DNA of 64,000 nt from Flavobacterium gillisiae (lineage in GTDB: Bacteria; Bacteroidota; Bacteroidia; Flavobacteriales; Flavobacteriaceae): assembly GCF_900107635.1 (NCBI RefSeq), contig NZ_FNRD01000004.1:62001-126000 (forward strand), given 5' to 3'. A model generated the notes under the pieces. That model saw nothing but the letters and a program-made list of their open reading frames with translations. It did not search any database and was not told the DNA's origin. This document shows positions 1-8,165 of this stretch, in pieces (the stretch's first letter is position 1; every line of letters starts with the position of its first letter). The translations under genes and the position numbers were made by a program.

Positions 1-1
1 A

Positions 2-433
2 GCCGGTTTCAAAAGTGGGAATATAACTGCCTTGGTAGCTACAGATATTGCAGCTCGTGGTTTGGACATTCCATTATTACCTCATGTTGTAAATTTTGAA
101 TTGCCCAATATTCCCGAAGATTACGTTCACCGCATTGGTAGAACAGGAAGAGCTGGAGCAAATGGAGAAGCGATTTCTTTATTTAGCCCAGACGAAACTA
201 CTTTTTTACGCGATATCGAGAAATTGATTGGCCTTAAAATACCTACAGAAAATGTTGCAGGTTTTGAGCCAGACCCTAAAGCATCTACTCAACCTATTAA
301 GCAAGGACAAGGAAGACCACAGCGCAATTCAACGCCAAAGAAACCTAAAACGGATAATAATACGAACCGAAGCAGCAATAATAGCTTTGGTCCTAGACGT
401 CCAAATACTAATAATGACAGACGTTCTAACTAA
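2..433 (+). CDS. DEAD-box RNA helicase, C-terminal part (5' end outside window)
   Basis: This is the end of an ATP-dependent RNA helicase that unwinds RNA duplexes in the cytoplasm, for example in ribosome assembly or cold adaptation. The frame is open from the left edge, so the true start lies upstream. Helicase motifs V and VI are visible: [13 protein letters not shown], then [10 protein letters not shown]. After the RecA-2 domain comes a tail of about 55 residues rich in Lys, Arg, Asn and Ser, typical of the RNA-binding extensions of bacterial RhlE-like helicases. The DEAD motif itself is not in the window, so the subfamily is inferred. Repeat copy A follows about 35 bases after the stop. 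Confidence 0.93.
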   Translation, partial: AGFKSGNITALVATDIAARGLDIPLLPHVVNFELPNIPEDYVHRIGRTGRAGANGEAISLFSPDETTFLRDIEKLIGLKIPTENVAGFEPDPKASTQPIKQGQGRPQRNSTPKKPKTDNNTNRSSNNSFGPRRPNTNNDRRSN

Positions 434-467
434 AAATAACAGCTAAGACTGTAAGTTTTCTTTTTTT

Positions 468-576
468 AGGAGCAGAATGATTTCGTTTTTTTAGACGTTA
501 TCTCCCGCTATACACTACAATCCTTGTGAGGGCTAAACGCTAGCCCTCACAAGGATTTTCATTTCTATCGGGGCTA
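468..576 (+). repeat. Dispersed variable-stem repeat, copy A
   Basis: The fixed words AGGAGC (468), CCCGCTAT (504-511) and CTATCGGGGCTA (565-576) flank a perfect 17-bp hairpin (519-535 with 541-557, loop AACGC). Copies B (35836-35961) and C (45747-45824) have the same fixed words in the same order and orientation but unrelated hairpin sequences. CCCG of the left word can pair with CGGG of the right word, giving an outer stem. No T-tract follows the hairpin, so it is not a standard terminator. It sits between convergent genes. Confidence 0.85.
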
Positions 577-644
577 TTATTCACGATTTTTTTACTTAAG
601 ACCATTTTTCAAATCATATAAGAACTGAATACTAGCTAATATTG

Positions 645-2180
645 TTACCCCAACCAACCATCACGATCTAAACTACGATATTGAATCGCTTCGGCGATAT
701 GAGAGGATATTACCGTGGGAGCTGCATCAAGATCAGCGATAGTTCTCGCTACTTTCAAAATACGATCGTATGCGCGGGCCGAAAGATTTAACCGTTCCAT
801 GGCGGTTTTCAACAATTGCTTAGAAACATCATCTAGAGCACAGTATTCCCTGATATGCTTGGTATTCATTTGAGCATTATAATGTATGTTTTCCATTTGT
901 TCAAATCGTGCCGACTGAATTTCACGCGCTGCCGTCACTCTTTTTCTGATATCGACGCTACTCTCTGCTTTTTGATCATCAGATAATTTTTCGAAAGGAA
1001 CAGGTGTAACTTCGATGTGAATGTCTATTCGATCCAGTAACGGCCCCGAAATTTTACTCAAATACCGCTGCATCTCATGTGGTGAAGACGTTTGTGGAGA
1101 ATCTGGATCGTTAAAAAAGCCACTCGGACTCGGATTCATACTCGCTACCAGCATAAACGACGAAGGATAAGTCACCGTAAACTTGGCTCGCGAAATCGTT
1201 ACTTCTCTATCTTCCAAAGGTTGACGCATTACTTCTAATACATCACGTTTGAATTCAGGTAATTCATCCAGAAACAAAACGCCATTGTGTGCCATAGATA
1301 TTTCACCCGGTTGCGGATAACTTCCCCCACCAACAAGCGCCACATTTGAAATCGTGTGATGCGGACTTCTAAAAGGTCTTTGATTCATCAAGCCTACTTC
1401 TTTCAGTTTTCCCGCAACACTATGAATTTTAGTAGTTTCTAATGCCTCTCGCAAAGTCATGGGTGGCAAAATGCTTGGCAATCGTTTGGCTAACATCGTT
1501 TTTCCGGCACCTGGAGGACCTATAAGAATAATATTATGACCACCAGCAGCAGCTATTTCCATGCAACGCTTAATACTCTCTTGACCTTTCACATCCGAAA
1601 AATCAAATTCAGGAAAATCTAAATCTTTATAAAATTCTGCCCTAGTATCTATTGTTGTTGGTTCTAAAGTCCCTTTTCCTTCTAAGAAATCGATAACTTC
1701 TTGCACATTCTCAACACCATAAACATCCAATCCAGTAACGATAGCCGCTTCTTTCACATTTTGCTTTGGAAGAAAAAAACCTTTAAAACCCTCTTCTTTG
1801 GCTTTGATGGCAATAGGTAAAGCACCTCTAATGGGTTGTAAGCTACCATCCAGCGACAACTCACCCATAATGATATATTTGTCGACATCAATCGCTTGAA
1901 TTTGTTGAGATGCTACAAGGATCCCTATAGTTAAAGTTAAATCATAAGCTGAACCTTCCTTCCGCAAGTCGGCAGGAGCCATATTAATCGTTATCTTTTT
2001 TCCGGGCATGGAATAACCATTATTCTTTAGAGCAGCAGCAATTCTATAGCTGCTTTCTTTGATGGCGTTATCTGGCAACCCCACTAAATGATATCCAATT
2101 CCTTTATCAATATTCACTTCGACGGTAATTGTTGTAGCTTCTACTCCAAATACGGCACTTCCAAAAACTTTAACTAGCAT
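645..2180 (-). CDS. comM: YifB/ComM-family Mg-chelatase-like AAA ATPase
   Basis: This cytoplasmic AAA+ ATPase belongs to the family whose Vibrio and Haemophilus members (ComM) drive branch migration during integration of DNA taken up by transformation. The N-terminal domain (about 1-170) has the ComM/Lon-like fold, with the typical opening VFGSAVFGVEA. Walker A GPPGAGKT is at 221-228, Walker B is in VLFLDELPEF near 300, and a C-terminal Mg-chelatase lid follows. At 511 residues the length is normal for the family. It is convergent with the helicase and has no partner gene here. The family is certain; a role in natural transformation in this organism is inferred. Confidence 0.93.
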   Translation of the reverse strand: MLVKVFGSAVFGVEATTITVEVNIDKGIGYHLVGLPDNAIKESSYRIAAALKNNGYSMPGKKITINMAPADLRKEGSAYDLTLTIGILVASQQIQAIDVDKYIIMGELSLDGSLQPIRGALPIAIKAKEEGFKGFFLPKQNVKEAAIVTGLDVYGVENVQEVIDFLEGKGTLEPTTIDTRAEFYKDLDFPEFDFSDVKGQESIKRCMEIAAAGGHNIILIGPPGAGKTMLAKRLPSILPPMTLREALETTKIHSVAGKLKEVGLMNQRPFRSPHHTISNVALVGGGSYPQPGEISMAHNGVLFLDELPEFKRDVLEVMRQPLEDREVTISRAKFTVTYPSSFMLVASMNPSPSGFFNDPDSPQTSSPHEMQRYLSKISGPLLDRIDIHIEVTPVPFEKLSDDQKAESSVDIRKRVTAAREIQSARFEQMENIHYNAQMNTKHIREYCALDDVSKQLLKTAMERLNLSARAYDRILKVARTIADLDAAPTVISSHIAEAIQYRSLDRDGWLG

Positions 2181-2732
2181 AGAGGATAATTTTATTAAAA
2201 ATAATGAATTTTAATATACCAATCCGCACAATTTTCAGAATTACATAAAACAATTAGCAACCCGCCGTTCGCCGATGAATAAAAGTTATTCCTAACGTAA
2301 AATAACAGAATCAGTCCAAAAAGCTACTTCAGATTTTTGTTTATTTCAGATTAAACGCGAAGGATAAACAATTCCTTCAGCTTAAAAACGAAAAAACATC
2401 TAAACAACTGTATTTCAACACATTTAATCAATTTCTTACAACAGATTATAATTTGCTTTTATACCACTAAAATGTCATTTATGGATAGAGCAAAAAGAGT
2501 CATATTGCGCCATTAATAGCTTTTTGGATATATTTTCTTATCTTTGCCGCTAATTATTTGCTTTTTCGGGGTTAAAAAACGAATTATTATCAATAATTCT
2601 TACAACCAAATCTACGATTTCATCATCCTGAAATCAACTTGAAAAAACATACCTTTTTTGCAGTTCGCTGCATCTTTTGCCTTTTGGAAAAATTCCATTT
2701 GCAGGCTACTAAATAATCTGAAATAACAAGAA
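2181..2732. other. 552-base intergenic region: promoter and long leader of the symporter operon
   Basis: There is no convincing ORF. A flavobacterial -7 box TATCTTTG lies at 2539-2546, which would give the symporter operon a leader of about 180 bases. That leader holds two small hairpins: 2581-2599 (8-bp stem) and 2659-2672 (5-bp stem closed by a UUCG tetraloop). No known riboswitch consensus was recognised. The part nearest 2181 presumably holds the divergent comM promoter. Confidence 0.5.
2539..2546 (+). promoter_or_regulatory. Candidate -7 box for the symporter-racemase operon
   Basis: TATCTTTG matches the Bacteroidota TAnnTTTG -7 consensus exactly. The nearest upstream TTG (2524-2526) is only 12 bases away, shorter than the usual 17-23, so the -33 element is uncertain. 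It is the only exact match I noticed in the gap. Confidence 0.5.
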
Positions 2733-4205
2733 ATGCACATAATAGATTATATAATCTTTGTCGTTTACATGCTGGCTATGTTAGGTGTTGGTCTCTATTT
2801 TTTTAATAAAAATAAAACTGCCGAGGACTTTTATGTTAGTGGAAGAAACATGAGCAGCTGGCATATTGGTCTATCCGTAGTAGCTACTGATGTTGGGGGT
2901 GGATTCTCAATTGGACTGGGAGGACTTGGTTTTACAATGGGAATATCCGGTTCTTGGATGTTGTTTACAGGACTTCTTGGCGCTTGGTTAAGTGCCGTAT
3001 TCCTAATTCCGAAAGTAAGTCAGTTAGGACACAAATATAAATTTTTCACTTTCCCGCAAATCTTCGGTCATTTCTATAATGGAAAAGTAGCGCTTCTAGC
3101 TGGAATTATTTCTGCAATTGGATACATCGGATTCACTAGTTCGCAGGTTTTGGCTGGAGCCAAATTAGCTTCGGCAACAATTGATGGTTTGAATATTCAA
3201 ACGGCTTTGATTGTTATGGGAGTTATTGCGGTGGCTTATACTTCAATTGGGGGACTAAAAGCTGTGATTTACACCGATACAATTCAATGGTTAATCCTTA
3301 TAGGTGGATTAGTTTTTATAGGAATACCTGTTGCCTATAATGCCGTTGGAGGTTACGATGCTATTAAAGAAACTTTAGACCCTAAATATTTATCACTGAC
3401 AAATGTAACTTGGTACCAATTGCTAAATTGGTCCGTCACCATTATTCCTATTTGGTTTGTTGGGATGACGCTATACCAACGTATTTACGCCAGTAAAGGA
3501 GAAAAAGAAGCACAAAAAGCCTGGATAATTGCCGGAGTTTTTGAATGGCCTATAATGGCATTCATGGGAGTTATTCTTGGAATGTTAGCAAAAGTAGCTG
3601 CAACAAAAGGAATGTTTGACGGAATTACAGATGCTGCATCAATGGACAGCGAAATGGGATTACCTATTTTACTGGCCACCATTTTACCGATTGGGTTAAT
3701 GGGATTAATGCTTTCCTCCTATTTTTCGGCCATACTTTCTACCGCCGATAGTTGTTTAATGGCTGCTTCGGGAAATATCGTTACTGATATTATTGCTAAA
3801 TTTTCTAAAAAAGAGTTGACTCATAAAAAAGAACTTCAGCTTTCTCAGATCGTAACCTTACTAGTTGGAATTTTCGCGATATTATTGGCTTCCCAAATGC
3901 AAAACGTCCTGGAACTGATGCTCTACTCCTACGCCTTTATGGTTTCTGGATTATTCATCCCCGTCCTAGGTGCTTTATTTTGGAAAAAAAGCCACCCAAT
4001 CGCTGCTTTTTGGAGTATGCTTTTTGGAGGAGCAACTACAATTTTACTTATAATTACCGAAAATAAGTTACCTTTAGGAATAAAATTACCCGAACATTTA
4101 GACGCAAATATTTACGGAATAAGTATTTCACTATTATTGTTCGTTACAATATCAATTTATCATCATAACAAAAAAGAAAAACAAAATGGAATTCAAAATA
4201 ATTAA
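2733..4205 (+). CDS. Sodium:solute symporter (SSS/SLC5 family)
   Basis: This inner-membrane transporter couples sodium entry to uptake of a small organic solute. The 490 residues form about 13 hydrophobic segments. The conserved SSS start is clear (YMLAMLGVGLYFFNKN, then AEDFYVSGRNMSSWHIGLS), as is a glycine-rich TM2-3 region. It is the first gene of a five-gene operon; its last 20 bases overlap the next gene. The substrate cannot be read from the sequence. The downstream amidohydrolase and two amino-acid racemases suggest an amino acid, D-amino acid, dipeptide or N-acyl amino acid. A long leader precedes it. Confidence 0.93.
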   Translation: MHIIDYIIFVVYMLAMLGVGLYFFNKNKTAEDFYVSGRNMSSWHIGLSVVATDVGGGFSIGLGGLGFTMGISGSWMLFTGLLGAWLSAVFLIPKVSQLGHKYKFFTFPQIFGHFYNGKVALLAGIISAIGYIGFTSSQVLAGAKLASATIDGLNIQTALIVMGVIAVAYTSIGGLKAVIYTDTIQWLILIGGLVFIGIPVAYNAVGGYDAIKETLDPKYLSLTNVTWYQLLNWSVTIIPIWFVGMTLYQRIYASKGEKEAQKAWIIAGVFEWPIMAFMGVILGMLAKVAATKGMFDGITDAASMDSEMGLPILLATILPIGLMGLMLSSYFSAILSTADSCLMAASGNIVTDIIAKFSKKELTHKKELQLSQIVTLLVGIFAILLASQMQNVLELMLYSYAFMVSGLFIPVLGALFWKKSHPIAAFWSMLFGGATTILLIITENKLPLGIKLPEHLDANIYGISISLLLFVTISIYHHNKKEKQNGIQNN

Positions 4206-4620
4206 TAGTACTTCAGGAGAAGACAAAACATATACAAATCAAATTATTGCTCAGTTTCTTTTTACTCATTTAGAAGAGTACGGAGATAAAGTGGAAGACA
4301 TTCTAAAATGTATCGCTTACGTTATGAACCCTGATAAAGGAGGGAATATAGTCGTAGGTTTAGACGATAATAAAATTGTTGGAGTTGTTATTTTAAACAA
4401 TACTGGAATGAAAGATTTCATCCCAGAGAATATTTTAGTATATATCGCTGTTGACAATAGCCAACGTGGTAAAGGGTTTGGAAAAAAATTAATGCAAAAA
4501 GCAATATCTATTGCTGAAGGAAACATAGCACTTCACGTAGAGCCAGACAATCCTGCTAAAGGATTATATGAAAAATTAGGTTTTACTAATAAATACCTAG
4601 AAATGCGTCTTATCAAATAG
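4186..4620 (+). CDS. GNAT-family N-acetyltransferase
   Basis: This small cytoplasmic enzyme (144 aa) transfers an acyl group from CoA to an amine. The acetyl-CoA-binding signature is seen as VAVDNSQRGKGFGKKLMQKA (motif A, Q/RxxGxG/A), followed by the C-terminal strand ending in LYEKLGFTNKYLEMRLIK. It starts inside the 3' end of the symporter gene and lies 6 bases before the amidohydrolase, so translational coupling is likely. With a putative N-acyl hydrolase next door, it may acetylate an amino acid or a D-isomer, but the substrate is unknown. Its presence among racemases is not something I recognise from a described pathway. Confidence 0.85.
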   Translation: MEFKIINSTSGEDKTYTNQIIAQFLFTHLEEYGDKVEDILKCIAYVMNPDKGGNIVVGLDDNKIVGVVILNNTGMKDFIPENILVYIAVDNSQRGKGFGKKLMQKAISIAEGNIALHVEPDNPAKGLYEKLGFTNKYLEMRLIK

Positions 4621-4626
4621 TCCAAA

Positions 4627-5781
4627 ATGGAGAATTTAAACCAACGCGTAGAACCACTTGTTCTACTGCGAAAGGAACTACATAAATACCCGGAAGTTTC
4701 TGGAAAAGAAGTGGAAACTGCAAAAAGAATCACTTCTTTTCTGGAAAATTATCCAGCTGATGAAGTCATAACCAATATAGGAGGAACTGGAATTATTGCC
4801 ATTTATAAAGGTGAAAAACCAGGAAAAACGGTATTGTTTAGATGTGAATTGGATGCCTTACCCATTGAAGAAATCAATACGTTCGAACATCGTTCGCTAA
4901 GCAATGGCGTTTCTCACAAATGTGGCCACGATGGACATATGGCTATTTTATGCGGTTTAGCAACCCAATTATACCAACACAAGCCCGAAACAGGTACAGT
5001 AATTCTTTTATTCCAACCTGCTGAAGAAGATGGTAGCGGTGCGCAAAAAGTATTTTCAGATGCGAAATTTGAAAGATTTCGACCTGACTATGTTTTTGCC
5101 TTGCACAATTTACCTGGATATCCTAAAAATCAGATTGTAGTTAAAAACGATACTTTTACTTGCGCAGTGAATAGCATGATCATCAAATTGGATGGGATTA
5201 CTGCACATGCCGGAGAACCTGAAAAAGGAATAAATCCTGCCTTAGCGATAGCTTCGATTATTACCCAATTTAATACTTTTATTCAGGCTGACATTTCAAA
5301 AGAAAATTATTGCCTAATCACTCCTATTTATACCAAAATGGGTAAAAAGGCGTACGGTGTTTCTGCGGGAGCTGGAGAAGTCCACTTTACAGTGAGAAGC
5401 GACAGTAATGCTCAGATGAGAAAGATAGAAACCACTTTAGAAAATATAGCCCAGACTGTTGCAGATGAATACCGATTGAAATGCAACATACAATGGACAC
5501 AAGGTTTCCAAGCTAACGAGAATGATGAAACGGCGGTTCACTTTATCAAGGAAGCAGCAAAACAAAATAAATTTGAACTACTGGAAAAATCTACCCCTTT
5601 TACTTGGGGAGAAGATTTTGGTTTGTTTACTCAGCATTTTAAAGGTGCGATGTTCGGACTGGGGTCAGGAGCAGACACGCCAGCTTTACACAATCCTGAC
5701 TATGATTTTCCAGACGACATTATTACAACCGGAGTATCTATTTTTCACCACATAAGCAAACAGATTACAAATGCACACTAA
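4627..5781 (+). CDS. M20-family amidohydrolase (N-acyl-amino-acid hydrolase type)
   Basis: This is a cytoplasmic dinuclear metallohydrolase of the HipO/AbgB/IAA-amino-acid hydrolase type, cleaving N-acyl amino acids or related amides. Metal-site motifs are all present: RCELDALP near 72-79, KCGHDGH (Cys99, His101, Asp102, His104), QPAEE (Glu133-Glu134), FALHNLPG (His160) and LHNPDYDF near the C terminus. The length of 384 aa is normal. There is no signal peptide. It overlaps the start of the alanine racemase gene by 11 bases. In context it would release a free amino acid for the two racemases that follow. Specificity is not readable from the sequence. Confidence 0.92.
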   Translation: MENLNQRVEPLVLLRKELHKYPEVSGKEVETAKRITSFLENYPADEVITNIGGTGIIAIYKGEKPGKTVLFRCELDALPIEEINTFEHRSLSNGVSHKCGHDGHMAILCGLATQLYQHKPETGTVILLFQPAEEDGSGAQKVFSDAKFERFRPDYVFALHNLPGYPKNQIVVKNDTFTCAVNSMIIKLDGITAHAGEPEKGINPALAIASIITQFNTFIQADISKENYCLITPIYTKMGKKAYGVSAGAGEVHFTVRSDSNAQMRKIETTLENIAQTVADEYRLKCNIQWTQGFQANENDETAVHFIKEAAKQNKFELLEKSTPFTWGEDFGLFTQHFKGAMFGLGSGADTPALHNPDYDFPDDIITTGVSIFHHISKQITNAH

Positions 5782-6922
5782 TTCAACAATAGAACTTAAT
5801 ACGACTGCCTACAAGAAGAATCTTTCTTTTCTTCGCACTACTTTTGGAAAAAAAGTACAAATATCATGCGTTGTAAAAGGCAATGCTTATGGACATGGAG
5901 TCAAGGAAATTGTTTCGATGGCATATAAAAACGAAATTACACATTTCTCTGTTTTTGATGTACAAGAAGCAAAAGATATAAAAGAAGAACTGCAAGACAA
6001 AGCCACTATCATGGTCATGGGACTCGTTCAAGACGAAGACATGGAATGGGTGGTTGATAATAATGTAGAGTTTTTTGTTTTTGATAAAGCTCGGCTGACA
6101 AAAGCGGCAAAAACAGCAAAAAAACTTCATAAAAAAGCAATTGTACACATTGAAGTAGAGACCGGAATGAACCGTACCGGCTTTGAAAAAAACGAACTAA
6201 ATGCCGTAATTGCTTTTCTAAAAAAAGAAAAAGAACATGTTTTTTTCAAAGGACTTTGTACGCACTATGCAGGTGCCGAAAGTATAGCGAACTATTATAG
6301 AGTCGATAAGCAAATTAAACGATTCGAAGATATATATCAATATCTTTGTAAAAATGAGTTAAAACCAGAAATAAAACATTCAGCCTGTTCAGCAGCATCA
6401 ATAATGTTTCCTGAAACTAGAATGGATATGGTACGCATTGGAATCCTTCAATATGGCTTATGGCCAAGCCCTGAAGTATTTGTCAATTTTTTAAGCACAA
6501 AAAAAAGCAAGATAGATCCTCTTCAAAGAGTTATTACTTGGAAAAGTAAAATAATGAGTGTGAAAAAGGTGAAGATTGGAGAGTTTATCGGATATGGAAC
6601 TAGTTTCTTAGCAGAAAGAAAAATGAAAGTTGCTGTTATTCCTATTGGCTATTCCCATGGCTATAGCCGTTCATTAAGCAATCAGGGAAGAGTTCTTATT
6701 GATGGACAACAGTGTATCGTTGTTGGTTCTGTAAACATGAATATGATGACCGTCGATGTTACAAACCTTGAATCAGTAAAGAAAGACGATGAAGTGGTGC
6801 TTATTGGTTCTCAAAATGATCTTTCTGTATCTATAGCTTCTTTTAGCGACTATAGTAATCAACTGAATTATGAATTATTAACCCGAATTTCGAAAACGAT
6901 TCCACGTAAAATTATAGAATAA
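5771..6922 (+). CDS. alr: Alanine racemase (PLP, fold type III)
   Basis: The enzyme interconverts L- and D-alanine or a related amino acid. The PLP lysine is Lys36 in VVKGNAYGHG, and the second catalytic residue is the Tyr in FIGYGTSF. The C-terminal beta domain shows VIPIGYSHGYSRSLSNQG and VGSVNMNMMTVDV. Family members usually read GYaDGyp and VGrVcMD, so this copy is divergent at both places. At 383 aa it is full length. Flavobacteria often carry their housekeeping alanine racemase fused to MurF (my recollection), which would make this an additional copy dedicated to the operon. It overlaps both neighbours, so expression is coupled. Confidence 0.93.
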   Translation: MHTNSTIELNTTAYKKNLSFLRTTFGKKVQISCVVKGNAYGHGVKEIVSMAYKNEITHFSVFDVQEAKDIKEELQDKATIMVMGLVQDEDMEWVVDNNVEFFVFDKARLTKAAKTAKKLHKKAIVHIEVETGMNRTGFEKNELNAVIAFLKKEKEHVFFKGLCTHYAGAESIANYYRVDKQIKRFEDIYQYLCKNELKPEIKHSACSAASIMFPETRMDMVRIGILQYGLWPSPEVFVNFLSTKKSKIDPLQRVITWKSKIMSVKKVKIGEFIGYGTSFLAERKMKVAVIPIGYSHGYSRSLSNQGRVLIDGQQCIVVGSVNMNMMTVDVTNLESVKKDDEVVLIGSQNDLSVSIASFSDYSNQLNYELLTRISKTIPRKIIE

Positions 6923-7995
6923 TGGCCTTTATAAAACTATACCGAAAAAAATTAGAGGAGAATTATACTTTCTTGAATAACATTTTTGAATCAAGAAATA
7001 TAGAATGGGGTGTTGTGACGAAGCTTCTATGTGGGAATAAAATTTACTTGAAAGAAATTATCGCGTTAGGCGTACGAGAAATGCATGATTCCCGAATCAG
7101 TAACTTAAAAAAAATAAAGGCGCTAGACCCTACGATCCAAACCGTTTATATCAAACCACCAGCGAAGCGAAGTATTGAAAATATTGTACAATACGCAGAT
7201 GTAAGTTTCAATACTGAAATCGATACCATAAAAATGCTTTCTAAAGAAGCACAAAAACAAAATAAAATCCATAAAATCATTATTATGATTGAGATGGGTG
7301 ATTTGCGTGAAGGTGTAATGGGTGAAGAACTAGTTGAGTTTTACGGCAGCATTCTAAGTTTACCAAATATTGAAATTCGAGGTATTGGTACCAATCTTAA
7401 TTGCCTGAGCGGAATAATGCCTACCCAAGATAAGTTAATTCAGCTGAGTCTATACAAACAATTGATTGAAGCTAAATTTAATATTGAAATACCCTGGGTT
7501 TCTGGCGGAACTTCAGTAGCTATCCCGTTAATACTAAAAAATGCACGTCCTATGGCGGTGAATCATTTCAGAATTGGAGAAGCGTTATTTTTTGGTAAAG
7601 ACCTATTTACAGGGGAAACTATAAAAGGAATGCACAATGATGTATTTAAACTGTACTCAGAGATTATCGAAATTACTGAAAAACCAGACACTCCCACAGG
7701 TGAATTAGGAGAAAGTGGAGTTGGGAATACTTATGTAATGGAAGATGATGCTGATTTAGGAGTTACTTCTTTACGTGCAATTCTGGATATTGGACTTTTG
7801 GATATGCAACCACAATATATTGAAGCAGAAGATCCTGACATCACTATCGTCGATGCTAGTTCTGATATGTTAGTAATTGACATTTCAAATTCAAAAAAGA
7901 AATATAAAATAGGAGATCTAGTCTCTTTTAAGATACAGTACATGGGAGCCTTATATCTCCTAAATTCAGATTACATCGAAAAAACCATTGGTTAG
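6922..7995 (+). CDS. Alanine/ornithine racemase-family PLP enzyme (Orr/YhfX-like)
   Basis: This is a second fold-type-III PLP racemase of 357 aa, distinct from Alr. The PLP lysine is Lys34 in WGVVTKLLCGN, matching the VTK-cG motif of ornithine racemase and YhfX-like proteins. Further family motifs are MHDSRISNLKKI, IIMIEMGDLREG, GIGTNLNC, VSGGTSVAIP and HFRIGEALFFGKD. Its start codon shares a base with the alr stop (TAATG). Two different racemases in one operon suggest the pathway handles two amino acids or a pair of stereocentres. The exact substrate (ornithine, lysine or another) cannot be assigned. A terminator follows. Confidence 0.88.
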   Translation: MAFIKLYRKKLEENYTFLNNIFESRNIEWGVVTKLLCGNKIYLKEIIALGVREMHDSRISNLKKIKALDPTIQTVYIKPPAKRSIENIVQYADVSFNTEIDTIKMLSKEAQKQNKIHKIIIMIEMGDLREGVMGEELVEFYGSILSLPNIEIRGIGTNLNCLSGIMPTQDKLIQLSLYKQLIEAKFNIEIPWVSGGTSVAIPLILKNARPMAVNHFRIGEALFFGKDLFTGETIKGMHNDVFKLYSEIIEITEKPDTPTGELGESGVGNTYVMEDDADLGVTSLRAILDIGLLDMQPQYIEAEDPDITIVDASSDMLVIDISNSKKKYKIGDLVSFKIQYMGALYLLNSDYIEKTIG

Positions 7996-8014
7996 AATAC
8001 CATTGAAAAATAGT

Positions 8015-8051
8015 AAAAGGGAAGATAATCAACAGTTGTCTTCCCTTTTTT
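8015..8051 (+). terminator. Terminator of the symporter-racemase operon
   Basis: An 11-bp stem (8015-8025 with 8039-8049, AAAAGGGAAGA) is followed by a run of T. It ends the five-gene operon 20 bases after the last stop. Confidence 0.8.
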
Positions 8052-8165
8052 ATTGAAATAAAAACAACTCATCGCTTAAATGAAATAAACAAGTGTTAAT
8101 TATTAGATTTTTTAACATTTAAAGACAGTTATTCTATACTTTTAGAAAAAATTAACAAAAAACCT

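Noticed and set aside
519..557. Perfect 17-bp hairpin of repeat copy A as a terminator of the helicase gene
   Set aside because: There is no T-run after the stem, and the same place is filled by unrelated hairpins in copies B and C, so it is treated as part of the repeat.
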